Origin: Dehalococcoides mccartyi | Lineage (GTDB): Bacteria > Chloroflexota > Dehalococcoidia > UBA2979 | Direction of reading: 5' to 3' | Length of the DNA stretch: 9,218 nucleotides | NCBI GenBank assembly: GCA_945888895.1 | Contig: CAMDAY010000078.1 | Span: forward strand, 1 to 9,218 | Part shown: positions 1 through 5,091 of the stretch, in pieces | How the letters are laid out: each line of letters opens with the position of its first letter | Numbering within the stretch: position 1 is the first letter of the stretch | Notes under the pieces: model-generated | What the model was told of the DNA's origin: nothing | The model's input: only the letters and a program-made list of their open reading frames with translations | Databases searched by the model: none | Position numbers and translations under genes: made by a program

Positions 1-690
1 AGTCTGGCGCAGGAACGGCTCGTCGTACCACATCCAGTAGGACACAGCGCGCTCGGTGCACACCGCGCAGCAGTCGTGGATCGAGACGTCGAGGTGCTGG
101 CCAAGGTTGCTGCCGAGACGCTCGAAGAGCGCGGCGGTGATCGTGTGCAGCATCATGATCGAGGCCATGTTGTAGGCCTGCCGGCCCTGGCCCCCGATCG
201 GCGTGGTTTTCGGCTCGGAGTACCCGGTGCTGCCCATCTGCCCGCCGAGAGCGAGGTGCGCCGGGTCGTTCATCGTCATCCCGACCCACGGGCCGTCCTG
301 CCCGAAGTCGGTGAGCGAGGCGTAGATGAGCTGCGGGTTGGTCTTCGAGACGGCGGCGTAGTCGAGGCCGTAAGCGGCGAGGGTGCCGGGGCGTGTGCTC
401 TCCACGAACAGGTCAGCCGTGGCGAGCAGCCGGCGCAACAGGTCCTGGCCGGGGAGCCTCGTGATGTCGATCGCGAGGCTCTCTTTGCCGGTGTTGTACC
501 ACCAGTAGTCGAGGCAGTTGTCCGGGTCGGGCTGGTCGTTCACGTACGGGCCGGTGAAGCGCCCGTCGCTGCCCGTGACCGGCTCGATCTGGATGACCCG
601 GGCGCCCGAATCGGACATCAGCTTCCCGACGAACTGGTTCCGCCGATCGGCCAGCTCGATGACCGTGTATCCCTCGAACACCTTCGGCAT
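1..690 (-). CDS. Class III (CaiB/BaiF family) CoA-transferase, N-terminal part, cut by window edge
   Basis: This is the first 230 residues of a family III CoA-transferase (family length about 380-430), which moves CoA between carboxylic acids in the cytoplasm. The start is ATG at 690-688, with a GGAAGGA ribosome site just upstream. Family landmarks are the N-terminal FEGYTVIELAD segment (residues 5-15), the KESLAIDI segment (69-76), the ESTRPGTLAAYGLDY segment (97-111), the LIYASLTDFGQDGPW segment (121-135) and GQHLDVSIHD (197-206). The odd point is the catalytic site: aligned from memory on GQHLDVSIHD, the family Asp nucleophile falls near Tyr173, and there is no Asp at all between residues 143 and 200. 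It may be the inactive subunit of a heteromeric transferase or a divergent enzyme. The gene is divergent from the dehydrogenase at 937. Family assignment is strong; the substrate cannot be inferred. Confidence 0.9.
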   Translation of the reverse strand, partial: MPKVFEGYTVIELADRRNQFVGKLMSDSGARVIQIEPVTGSDGRFTGPYVNDQPDPDNCLDYWWYNTGKESLAIDITRLPGQDLLRRLLATADLFVESTRPGTLAAYGLDYAAVSKTNPQLIYASLTDFGQDGPWVGMTMNDPAHLALGGQMGSTGYSEPKTTPIGGQGRQAYNMASIMMLHTITAALFERLGSNLGQHLDVSIHDCCAVCTERAVSYWMWYDEPFLRQT

Positions 691-761
691 AGCCGATCCT
701 TCCGGGCAGTCGCGCAAGTACCCCCGAGGGGTTCCGGTTCAAGCCGTTATAAGAATCTAGA

Positions 762-790
762 TGATCCAGCGTCTACTGACAGTTGGATCA
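762..790. promoter_or_regulatory. Candidate operator: TGATCCA-N15-TGGATCA inverted repeat
   Basis: Two perfectly complementary 7-bp arms, TGATCCA (762-768) and TGGATCA (784-790), are separated by 15 nt, so the half-site centres lie about two helical turns (22 bp) apart. The element is in the AT-richer core of a divergent promoter region, just upstream of a TATAAC box that would serve the minus-strand gene. That geometry suits a dimeric repressor, but no regulator gene is in the window, and a 7-bp inverted repeat can arise by chance. Confidence 0.3.
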
Positions 791-889
791 CCCCCGCTCC
801 AGTGCGCCGCAGAATCTACCATACGTGGCGCAGCGGACCGCTCGTCCTGGACACCGGAGACCCCGACGAGCGCGCGGCCTATGCGCGGC

Positions 890-900
890 GGCGTACTATC
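890..900 (+). promoter_or_regulatory. Possible -10 region, GGCGTACTATC
   Basis: The 11-mer GGCGTACTATC contains the -10-like hexamer TACTAT (894-899) and lies 37 nt before the dehydrogenase ATG at 937, with the AGGAGG-like ribosome site between. The same 11-mer with one change occurs at a similar distance before the phosphotriesterase-like gene (2425-2435). No clear -35 box is visible. Confidence 0.3.
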
Positions 901-936
901 TGCCACCGAACCACGATGCACGAGGAGGACAACCAG

Positions 937-1953
937 ATGAAGGCCACCCGCGTATACGAGCAGGGCGCTCCCGAGAACGTAAAGATCGAGGATGTCCCGC
1001 AGCCCGAGCCGACCTCGATGCAGGTCGTGGTGAAGGTGGCCGCGGTCGGCCTCTGCGGACACGACCAGTCGGACCGCAACGGGCTCACGCGCCCGCACGT
1101 CGGCATCCCGTTCACCATCGGCCACGAGGTCGCGGGCACCGTGGTCGCGGTGGGCGACAAGGTGACTGGCTTCGCGATCGGCGACCGCGTCGCGACCAAG
1201 CAGCAGACGCACTGCGGCGAGTGCACGAACTGCCGCATCGGCCGCGAGATCCAGTGCGAGCAGGGCCGGAAGTTCAACTACGGCGGCTGGGCTGAGTATG
1301 TCGCCCTCCCCGTGCCGGGTCTGCTCAAGGTGCCCGAGAACATCGACCTCAAGGACGCCGCGACCATTGCGTGCACCGTGGGCACCACGCTCAATGCGCT
1401 GCGCAACGTGGGACAGGTGATGCCTGGTGAGAACGTGTTGATCACCGGCGCCGGCGGCGGCCTGGGCCTTCACGGGATGCAGGTCGCGAAGGCCCTCGGC
1501 GGGCGGGCGATCGCGGTGACCTCGTCGCCGTCGAAGGTCGACCAGCTGCGGGCGGCCGGCGCCGATGAGGTGGTCGTCGCGCAGGGCAAGGACTATTGGG
1601 AGGAGATCGTGAAGGTCACTGACGGTGGCCCGCAGGTTGTCCTCGACAACGTCGGCCACCCCGACCTGTTCAGCCCGATCTTCCGATCGCTCGCCCGGAA
1701 CGCCCGCTACGTCTTCACGGGACAGGTGTACCGCCAGAAGATCGACCTCTACCCGGCGTTCCTCTTCGGCAAGGAGACGCAGATCCGCGGCGCCGGCCCC
1801 GGCAACATGGCGGACTTCGCCGACTCGCTCCAGCTCGTCTCCGAGGGCAAAGTGAATTCGATCATCGACCCGATGGCGTTGGACGACGTCGTCGAGGCGA
1901 ACCGCCGTCTCGACGCGAGCTCGTTCTTCGGCCGCGGCGTGCTGATCCCATAG
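937..1953 (+). CDS. Zinc-dependent medium-chain alcohol dehydrogenase
   Basis: This 338-residue protein belongs to the zinc-containing medium-chain dehydrogenase/reductase family, which oxidises alcohols or reduces carbonyls with NAD(P). The GroES-like N-terminal domain carries the catalytic-zinc motifs C40-G-H42-D43 and G-H63-E64, with Cys146 as a possible third ligand. The structural-zinc lobe is intact: Cys93, Cys96, Cys99 and Cys107. The Rossmann domain has a glycine-rich GAGGGLG turn at 171-177. I start at ATG 937 because GAGGAGG (922-928) lies at ideal spacing. The frame is open far upstream to 76, but that stretch is antisense to the CoA-transferase and shows no conserved domain. The next gene begins on the last base of this stop codon, so the two are translationally coupled. 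Substrate and cofactor preference are not readable from the sequence. Confidence 0.93.
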   Translation: MKATRVYEQGAPENVKIEDVPQPEPTSMQVVVKVAAVGLCGHDQSDRNGLTRPHVGIPFTIGHEVAGTVVAVGDKVTGFAIGDRVATKQQTHCGECTNCRIGREIQCEQGRKFNYGGWAEYVALPVPGLLKVPENIDLKDAATIACTVGTTLNALRNVGQVMPGENVLITGAGGGLGLHGMQVAKALGGRAIAVTSSPSKVDQLRAAGADEVVVAQGKDYWEEIVKVTDGGPQVVLDNVGHPDLFSPIFRSLARNARYVFTGQVYRQKIDLYPAFLFGKETQIRGAGPGNMADFADSLQLVSEGKVNSIIDPMALDDVVEANRRLDASSFFGRGVLIP

Positions 1954-2339
1954 TGGTGAACACGGACATCACCCGCGAGGTGCGCGCGACGCTGCAACGG
2001 TGGCTGGACGGCACGGTCGCCGCCGACGCCGACACGCTCGAGCACCTCGTCGCCTCGGACTACACCTTCACGCACGCGAGCAACGGGCACGCAGACACGC
2101 GGGAGGAGTGGCTCGAATCGTTCCGCAACGGCAGCCGCCGTTATCACGTGTGGACGATCACGGACGAGTCGTACCGCGTGTACCCGGGTGTCGTCCTCGT
2201 GCAGGGCGTCGGACACCAGGAGATGGGGCCGGTGGACAACCACCGCAACCTGGAGACGACCTTCCTCTGCGTCTGGGTGAACGATGCGGGCGCGTGGAGG
2301 TGCGCGAGCTGGCAGGCGACGGAGATCCGCTCGCACTGA
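1953..2339 (+). CDS. SnoaL-like / DUF4440 (NTF2-fold) small protein
   Basis: This 128-residue protein has the look of the NTF2-like superfamily: an N-terminal helix pair (about residues 5-35), LEHLVASDYTFTHASNG (29-45) as in DUF4440/SnoaL-like proteins, a DTREEWLESFRNG helix (48-60), then alternating strands ending in W-R-C-A-S-W-Q-A-T-E. Such proteins are ketosteroid-isomerase-like, dehydratase-like or purely binding, and the family does not fix one reaction. Translation probably begins at GTG 1953, which overlaps the TAG of the dehydrogenase by one base; GTG 1956 is a possible alternative. No independent ribosome site is seen, so expression most likely depends on coupling. A large hairpin follows 25 nt after the stop. 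Family call is good, function unknown. Confidence 0.8.
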   Translation: MVNTDITREVRATLQRWLDGTVAADADTLEHLVASDYTFTHASNGHADTREEWLESFRNGSRRYHVWTITDESYRVYPGVVLVQGVGHQEMGPVDNHRNLETTFLCVWVNDAGAWRCASWQATEIRSH

Positions 2340-2364
2340 CTCGGGGCCTGAATCGTCGAAGGAC

Positions 2365-2402
2365 CACACGCAACGCCGCCCAGGTGGGCGGCGTTGCGTG
2401 TG
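2365..2402 (+). terminator. Perfect 17-bp hairpin after the dehydrogenase/SnoaL-like operon
   Basis: The arm at 2365-2381 (CACACGCAACGCCGCCC) is exactly complementary to 2386-2402, closing an AGGT tetraloop. It begins 25 nt after the stop of the upstream gene and ends before the likely promoter of the next gene. No T-tract follows, so it is not a textbook intrinsic terminator. It may act as a T-less terminator, a transcript stabiliser or a barrier between the two units. Confidence 0.65.
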
Positions 2403-2424
2403 CGGCGGCAGCCCAGCGGCATGT

Positions 2425-2435
2425 GGCGTGCTATC
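2425..2435 (+). promoter_or_regulatory. Possible -10 region, GGCGTGCTATC
   Basis: This 11-mer matches the one before the dehydrogenase gene in 10 of 11 positions and lies 33 nt before the ATG at 2468. It follows the hairpin at 2365-2402, so the disrupted phosphotriesterase-like gene could have its own promoter. A GAAGGGGG ribosome site follows at 2449-2456, with somewhat long spacing to the ATG. No -35 box is evident. Confidence 0.3.
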
Positions 2436-2467
2436 GTCGCCGCGCTCTGAAGGGGGCGTGAGAACCA

Positions 2468-3433
2468 ATGGCAACCATCCAGACGATCAAGGGGTCGATC
2501 GACAGCTCCGAGCTTGGCGCGACGCTGACGCACGAGCATCTGAACAGCGGCATGGGCAGCTTCGAGCGCCTCGGCTACTACAACCGCGACGACGCGGTGC
2601 GGCGTGGCGTCGAGGCACTCCAGCACGCGTATGACGTCGGTATTCGCACTGTGATCGACTGCACGCCGCTCGACCTTGGCCGGGACGAGGGGCTGTTCTA
2701 GGGCATCGCCGGCCAGACGCCGATGAACGTGATCTGCGCCACCGGCGTCTACCGCTGGGTGCCGATGCCGTACAGCGCGTGGGACGAGGACGGCGCGGCG
2801 GCGTACATGCTGCGGGAGATCAATGACGGGATCGCTGGTACGTCGATCCGCCCGGGCATGATCAAGCTCGCGTGGGACATCGAATACCAGTTGGAGCCGC
2901 TGCGGATCCAGATGGAGAAGATGGCACGCGGCGCCGCGCGCGCCGCAAAGGCCGCCGGCCTCCCGATCACCTGCCACACCCGTCCCGACGACTACCACGG
3001 CGACCGGCTGCTCGACATCTTCGAGGAGGAAGGGCTGGACCTTCGCGCGGTGACGATCGGCCACACGAACGACAGCACCGACATGGACTACGTCTTGCGG
3101 ATCGCGAAACGCGGCGCCACGGTCGGCCTCGACCGGTTCTCGCCGCGTATCGACGAGGCGGAGCAGGAGCGCCGTGCGCGCGTCGCGCTGACCCTCGTCG
3201 AGGCGGGCTACGCGGAGCAGGTCTGCCTGAGCCACGACAGCGCGTCGTACAGCCTCAACGGCGGCCCGCCCAGCGGTGGGGTGCGCCCGGAGAACCCGCG
3301 TGCGTTCTGCCTCGTGTCCGAGGTACAGATCCCGTGGCTCAAGGCCCACGGAGTGACCGAAGACCAGGTGGAAGCGATGCTCGTGCGCTCCGCGCGCGCG
3401 ACGTTCGAGGCTGCGGCGGCGATGAAGAAGTAG
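2468..3433 (+). pseudogene. Phosphotriesterase/lactonase-family metallohydrolase, interrupted by an in-frame TAG
   Basis: Reading one frame from ATG 2468 to TAG 3431-3433 gives 321 codons, a normal length for phosphotriesterase-like lactonases/esterases, but codon 78 (2699-2701) is TAG. The frame does not shift: the sequence before (TVIDCTPLDLGRD, residues 61-73) and after (NVICATGVYRW, 87-97) is continuous family sequence. All binuclear-metal ligands are present: H22-x-H24, the carbamylated Lys133 in GMIKLA, His170 in CHTRP, His199 in GHTND and Asp257 in SHDS. The alternative downstream ATG at 2723 has no ribosome site and would drop the essential HxH, so a restart would not give an active enzyme. 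CAG to TAG (Gln) is one possible single change. It is a recent nonsense mutation, a sequencing error or, less likely, readthrough. The intact form would hydrolyse a lactone, ester or phosphoester in the cytoplasm. Confidence 0.85.
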
Positions 3434-3513
3434 CGGAGAGGGGGAGGGCGCGGGACGCGCGCTGCCGAATGTGAGCCGGTTCGCGGTGGCCGTGTGGAGC
3501 GGCCCACCCCTGC

Positions 3514-3534
3514 CCCCTCCCGGCGCGGGAGGGG
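3514..3534. terminator. 9-bp hairpin in repeat copy 1
   Basis: CCCCTCCCG (3514-3522) pairs perfectly with CGGGAGGGG (3526-3534) around a GCG loop. A short TT follows on the plus strand. The stem is placed to stop transcription from either convergent gene, but there is no long T-tract. Confidence 0.5.
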
Positions 3535-3553
3535 TTCAGAACAGAGAACCAAC

Positions 3554-3577
3554 TGTGGGGGGGCTGCGCCCCCCACA
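3554..3577. terminator. Second hairpin in repeat copy 1
   Basis: TGT plus seven G plus C (3554-3564) pairs with G plus six C plus ACA (3568-3577) around TGC, leaving one bulged G. The counterpart in copy 2 at 7698-7720 has the same shape with a compensatory G-C to A-T change in the stem. Confidence 0.5.
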
Positions 3578-3589
3578 CCCCGGCGGAAT

Positions 3590-3609
3590 GGGCGGGGCGG
3601 GGGAAGGGG
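3590..3609 (+). other. G-quadruplex motif on the plus strand
   Basis: Four G-tracts of 3, 4, 5 and 4 bases are separated by loops of C, C and AA, meeting the usual G3+N1-7 rule with very short loops. It lies right after the second hairpin of repeat copy 1 and before the C12 run at 3621-3632. It may slow transcription or replication between the convergent genes. The motif is seen directly; folding is inference. Confidence 0.6.
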
Positions 3610-3636
3610 ATTCCGAAGCGCCCCCCCCCCCCATCG

Positions 3637-3660
3637 CCCCCTCCTGCAAAGGGAGAGGGG
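3637..3660. terminator. Third hairpin next to the VOC gene 3' end
   Basis: CCCCCTCC (3637-3644) pairs with GGAGAGGGG (3652-3660) with a bulged A and a loop of TGCAAAG. It lies 17 nt beyond the stop codon of the minus-strand VOC gene and can serve as its terminator. It differs in sequence from the two hairpins of the neighbouring repeat. Confidence 0.45.
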
Positions 3661-3677
3661 ATTAGAGGAGAGTCAGA

Positions 3678-4067
3678 CTACGCGGGCCGCTCGATCAGCT
3701 CGATGCGGACGTGGTCGGGGACCTCAAGGAAGCACACCCGCGACACCGAGCCCATGAACGGCTCAACGACGAGCTTCGCGCCGAGCGCCGTCAGTCTCTC
3801 GATGTCGGCCTCGAGGTTGTCGGAGTCGAACCCGAAGTGCTCCAGGCCCTCGTGCTCCTCCGCGCTCCCGCGCGGCAACGTCTTGCCCTCGGGCGCACCG
3901 GAGATGTTCACGCGGAAGCCGGTCTCGGAGTCGCAGGCGATGAAGCGCACGCCGCCGGCGCGCACCTGGTCACTGAAGATCGTGAAGTTGAACGCCTTCA
4001 CGAACCATGCGGCGGTCTTCTCGGGATCATCCGCCTTGAGGTGGATGTGGTTGATCGCGTACGGCAT
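3678..4067 (-). CDS. VOC / glyoxalase-bleomycin-resistance-type metalloprotein
   Basis: This is a 129-residue single-domain vicinal-oxygen-chelate protein. The opening strand AINHIHLKADDPEKTAAWF (4-22), the LEHFGFDSDNLE segment (75-86) and the closing PDHVRIELIE segment (117-126) are characteristic. Probable metal ligands are His7 or His9, His77 and Glu123. VOC proteins include isomerases, epimerases, dioxygenases and binding proteins; none can be chosen from sequence alone. I start at ATG 4067-4065 because a GGGGGA ribosome site lies just upstream and the gene then clears the preceding stop by 20 nt. A start at 4127 is open but would overlap the thioesterase gene and adds residues outside the domain. 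It is last in a three-gene minus-strand operon with two thioesterases. Confidence 0.85.
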   Translation of the reverse strand: MPYAINHIHLKADDPEKTAAWFVKAFNFTIFSDQVRAGGVRFIACDSETGFRVNISGAPEGKTLPRGSAEEHEGLEHFGFDSDNLEADIERLTALGAKLVVEPFMGSVSRVCFLEVPDHVRIELIERPA

Positions 4068-4087
4068 TGGTTCCCCCTGCTCTAGTG

Positions 4088-4531
4088 CTAGGTCGCGGGC
4101 GTCGAGGATGCACGATGCACCTCGCACGACACGCGGATCTTTGCGTTCAGCTCGCCGGTGTCGGCGTTGCGCAACTCGATATCGCCGACCGCGAGCGTGC
4201 CGCCCTTACGCATCATGCGCGCCTCCACGTGACTGGTATCACCGCGCGCGCTCGACAGGAACGCCACGGTGAGCTCGCGCGTCAGCCCGGCCCGCTCCCC
4301 GTCCCCGAGCATACTGGCGAGGCAGACGCGCATCGCGGCCTCGCCGAGAGATGCGACGATGCCGCCGTTGAGCCCGTCACGTGCACCACGCAGCTTGATC
4401 GACTCGCGTCGGGCAGCGAGGCGGGCGTAGCCCTCTCCGATCGCGTCAACCCGCAGGTGGTACTCGCGGAAAAACGGCGTCGCTTCCCACTCGGCGGACG
4501 TGCGAGGTGCGGAGGTACGCGGCCCGATCAT
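4088..4531 (-). CDS. Hotdog-fold thioesterase, PaaI-like, second of a pair
   Basis: This 147-residue protein has the hotdog signature LNGGIVASLGEAAMRVCLASML (54-75). N55-G56-G57 replaces the usual HGG, and Glu64 or a near neighbour takes the acidic position on the central helix. A strand run LTRELTVAFLSSARGDTSHVEARMMRKGGTLAVGDIEL (83-120) follows. Such proteins usually hydrolyse acyl-CoA thioesters, often as dimers or tetramers in the cytoplasm. Its ATG (4531-4529) overlaps the TGA of the preceding thioesterase gene as ATGA, so the two are translationally coupled. The VOC gene starts 20 nt after its stop. Family call is good; substrate is unknown and the N-terminal 15 residues look poorly conserved. 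Confidence 0.78.
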   Translation of the reverse strand: MIGPRTSAPRTSAEWEATPFFREYHLRVDAIGEGYARLAARRESIKLRGARDGLNGGIVASLGEAAMRVCLASMLGDGERAGLTRELTVAFLSSARGDTSHVEARMMRKGGTLAVGDIELRNADTGELNAKIRVSCEVHRASSTPAT

Positions 4532-4968
4532 CCTCGGCGCTCCTCGCGCGGCGCGCGAGGGCGCAGCGAGTAGTCGACGATGCCCTTCAGCACCGTCGTG
4601 CCGCGATCGTCGTGGGCGACGATGTCGATCACGGAGTCCTGCTCACCCATCGACACCACGCGTGTCTCGATCGTGATAAACCCGGCGAGCGGCGCGAGGA
4701 AGTTGAGGTGCAGGCTGATCGTGCCGTTGAGCTGCTGCTTCGTCTCGTCGAGGCGTCCGCGCACCGCTGAGGTCGCGGCGACGTCCGCCGCGAAGGTGAC
4801 GGCCGCCGAGGTGTACAGGGGGTCGTGTTCCCTCCCGTCGCCGTAGCGGAGGTCCACGGTATACACGACGGAATCCTCGTCGATACGCTCGGGGAGCACA
4901 CCGAGGCGCGCGCGCTCAGGTTGGGCACGCCACAAGGCGCGCACTCGCTCCATGTCCGGGATCGCCAT
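4528..4968 (-). CDS. Hotdog-fold thioesterase, PaaI-like, first of a pair
   Basis: This 146-residue protein has a degenerate HGG region (PLYTSAAVTFAADVAATSAV, 50-69, with Asp62 as the likely acidic residue). The LNGTISLHLNFLAPLAGFITIETRVV strands (80-105) and the TTVLKGIVDYSLRP end (124-137) are typical of PaaI-like acyl-CoA thioesterases. I start at ATG 4968-4966 because AGGAGG lies four bases upstream; the frame is open further to 5259 but that part overlaps the divergent amidohydrolase gene. It overlaps the second thioesterase by four bases. Two unlike hotdog subunits made from coupled genes could form a heteromer, each supplying half of the active site. Divergent from the gene at 5092. 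Confidence 0.78.
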   Translation of the reverse strand: MAIPDMERVRALWRAQPERARLGVLPERIDEDSVVYTVDLRYGDGREHDPLYTSAAVTFAADVAATSAVRGRLDETKQQLNGTISLHLNFLAPLAGFITIETRVVSMGEQDSVIDIVAHDDRGTTVLKGIVDYSLRPRAPREERRG

Positions 4969-5013
4969 CGGGCCTCCTCGGCCAGCGCTCGCGCTGTGCA
5001 CCAGCACTGTAAT

Positions 5014-5029
5014 GGGCGGCGTGCCGCCC
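5014..5029. promoter_or_regulatory. Inverted repeat in the thioesterase/amidohydrolase divergent promoter
   Basis: GGGCGGC (5014-5020) and GCCGCCC (5023-5029) are exact reverse complements separated by GT. The element is near the middle of the 123-bp divergent gap and just before TGATAC (5033-5038), a weak -10-like hexamer for the plus-strand gene. It could be an operator shared by both units. GC-rich palindromes are easy to find in such DNA, so confidence is low. Confidence 0.3.
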
Positions 5030-5091
5030 CGGTGATACCTTGCGCCCGCGCGCCGAGCAATGTCGGCGCCCCGCGACAAAGGAGCAGCCCC

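Larger units (their letters stand above)
691..936. promoter_or_regulatory. Divergent intergenic region between CoA-transferase and dehydrogenase genes
   Basis: This 246-bp gap must hold the promoters of two divergent genes. Its part from about 741 to 825 is clearly less GC-rich than the flanking genes. It holds a minus-strand TATAAC box (751-746, about 55 nt before the CoA-transferase start), a plus-strand TACTAT box (894-899, about 37 nt before the dehydrogenase start), an inverted repeat described separately, and a direct repeat of the 8-mer AGAATCTA at 752-759 and 811-818. I see no convincing -35 element for either box. An open frame continues through the gap from the antisense of the CoA-transferase, but it has no ribosome site or homology signal. 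Confidence 0.45.
3497..3590. repeat. Dispersed hairpin repeat, copy 1
   Basis: From GAGCGGCCCACCCCTGCC at 3497 onward this block matches 7640-7732 closely. It has a near-identical first half through GGCGCGGGAGGGGTT (one C inserted here), then AGA, a variable purine spacer, AACCA, a second hairpin and a CCCGG(C/T)GGA tail. Both copies lie at convergent gene junctions. Copy 1 is followed by extra G- and C-rich sequence absent from copy 2. Confidence 0.8.
3434..3677. other. Non-coding convergent intergenic block rich in hairpins and G/C runs
   Basis: This 244-bp gap separates the plus-strand phosphotriesterase-like gene from the minus-strand VOC gene. It contains repeat copy 1 with two hairpins (3514-3534 and 3554-3577), a G-quadruplex motif (3590-3609), a run of 12 C (3621-3632) and a third hairpin (3637-3660). 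Short open frames cross it, but their composition is driven by G/C runs and they have no ribosome sites. I see no gene here. Confidence 0.7.

Noticed and set aside
733..746. GGTTCAAGCC resembling a tRNA T-arm
   Set aside because: No acceptor or anticodon stem can be built around it.
76..936. Upstream extension of the dehydrogenase frame, adding 287 residues
   Set aside because: It is antisense to the CoA-transferase and the divergent promoter; the added sequence is Arg/Val/Glu-rich without a domain, and a strong ribosome site sits before ATG 937.
757..1659. 300-residue minus-strand open frame opposite the dehydrogenase
   Set aside because: It is the complement of a well-conserved gene, rich in Arg/Ala/His/Asp, with no recognisable domain; a common artefact in GC-rich DNA.
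2144..3349. 401-residue minus-strand open frame across the SnoaL-like and phosphotriesterase-like genes
   Set aside because: It covers two genes with clear family signatures on the other strand and crosses the hairpin; its own composition shows no domain.
2723..3433. Separate gene starting at ATG 2723 after the internal TAG
   Set aside because: There is no ribosome site, the barrel would lack its first strands and the HxH ligands, and the frame is continuous with the part before the stop.
3471..3757. Small open frames in the hairpin block
   Set aside because: They are Pro/Gly/Arg-rich translations of G and C runs, without ribosome sites.
4068..4127. Longer VOC protein starting at 4127
   Set aside because: The extension would overlap the preceding thioesterase gene; ATG 4067 has its own ribosome site and starts right at the domain.
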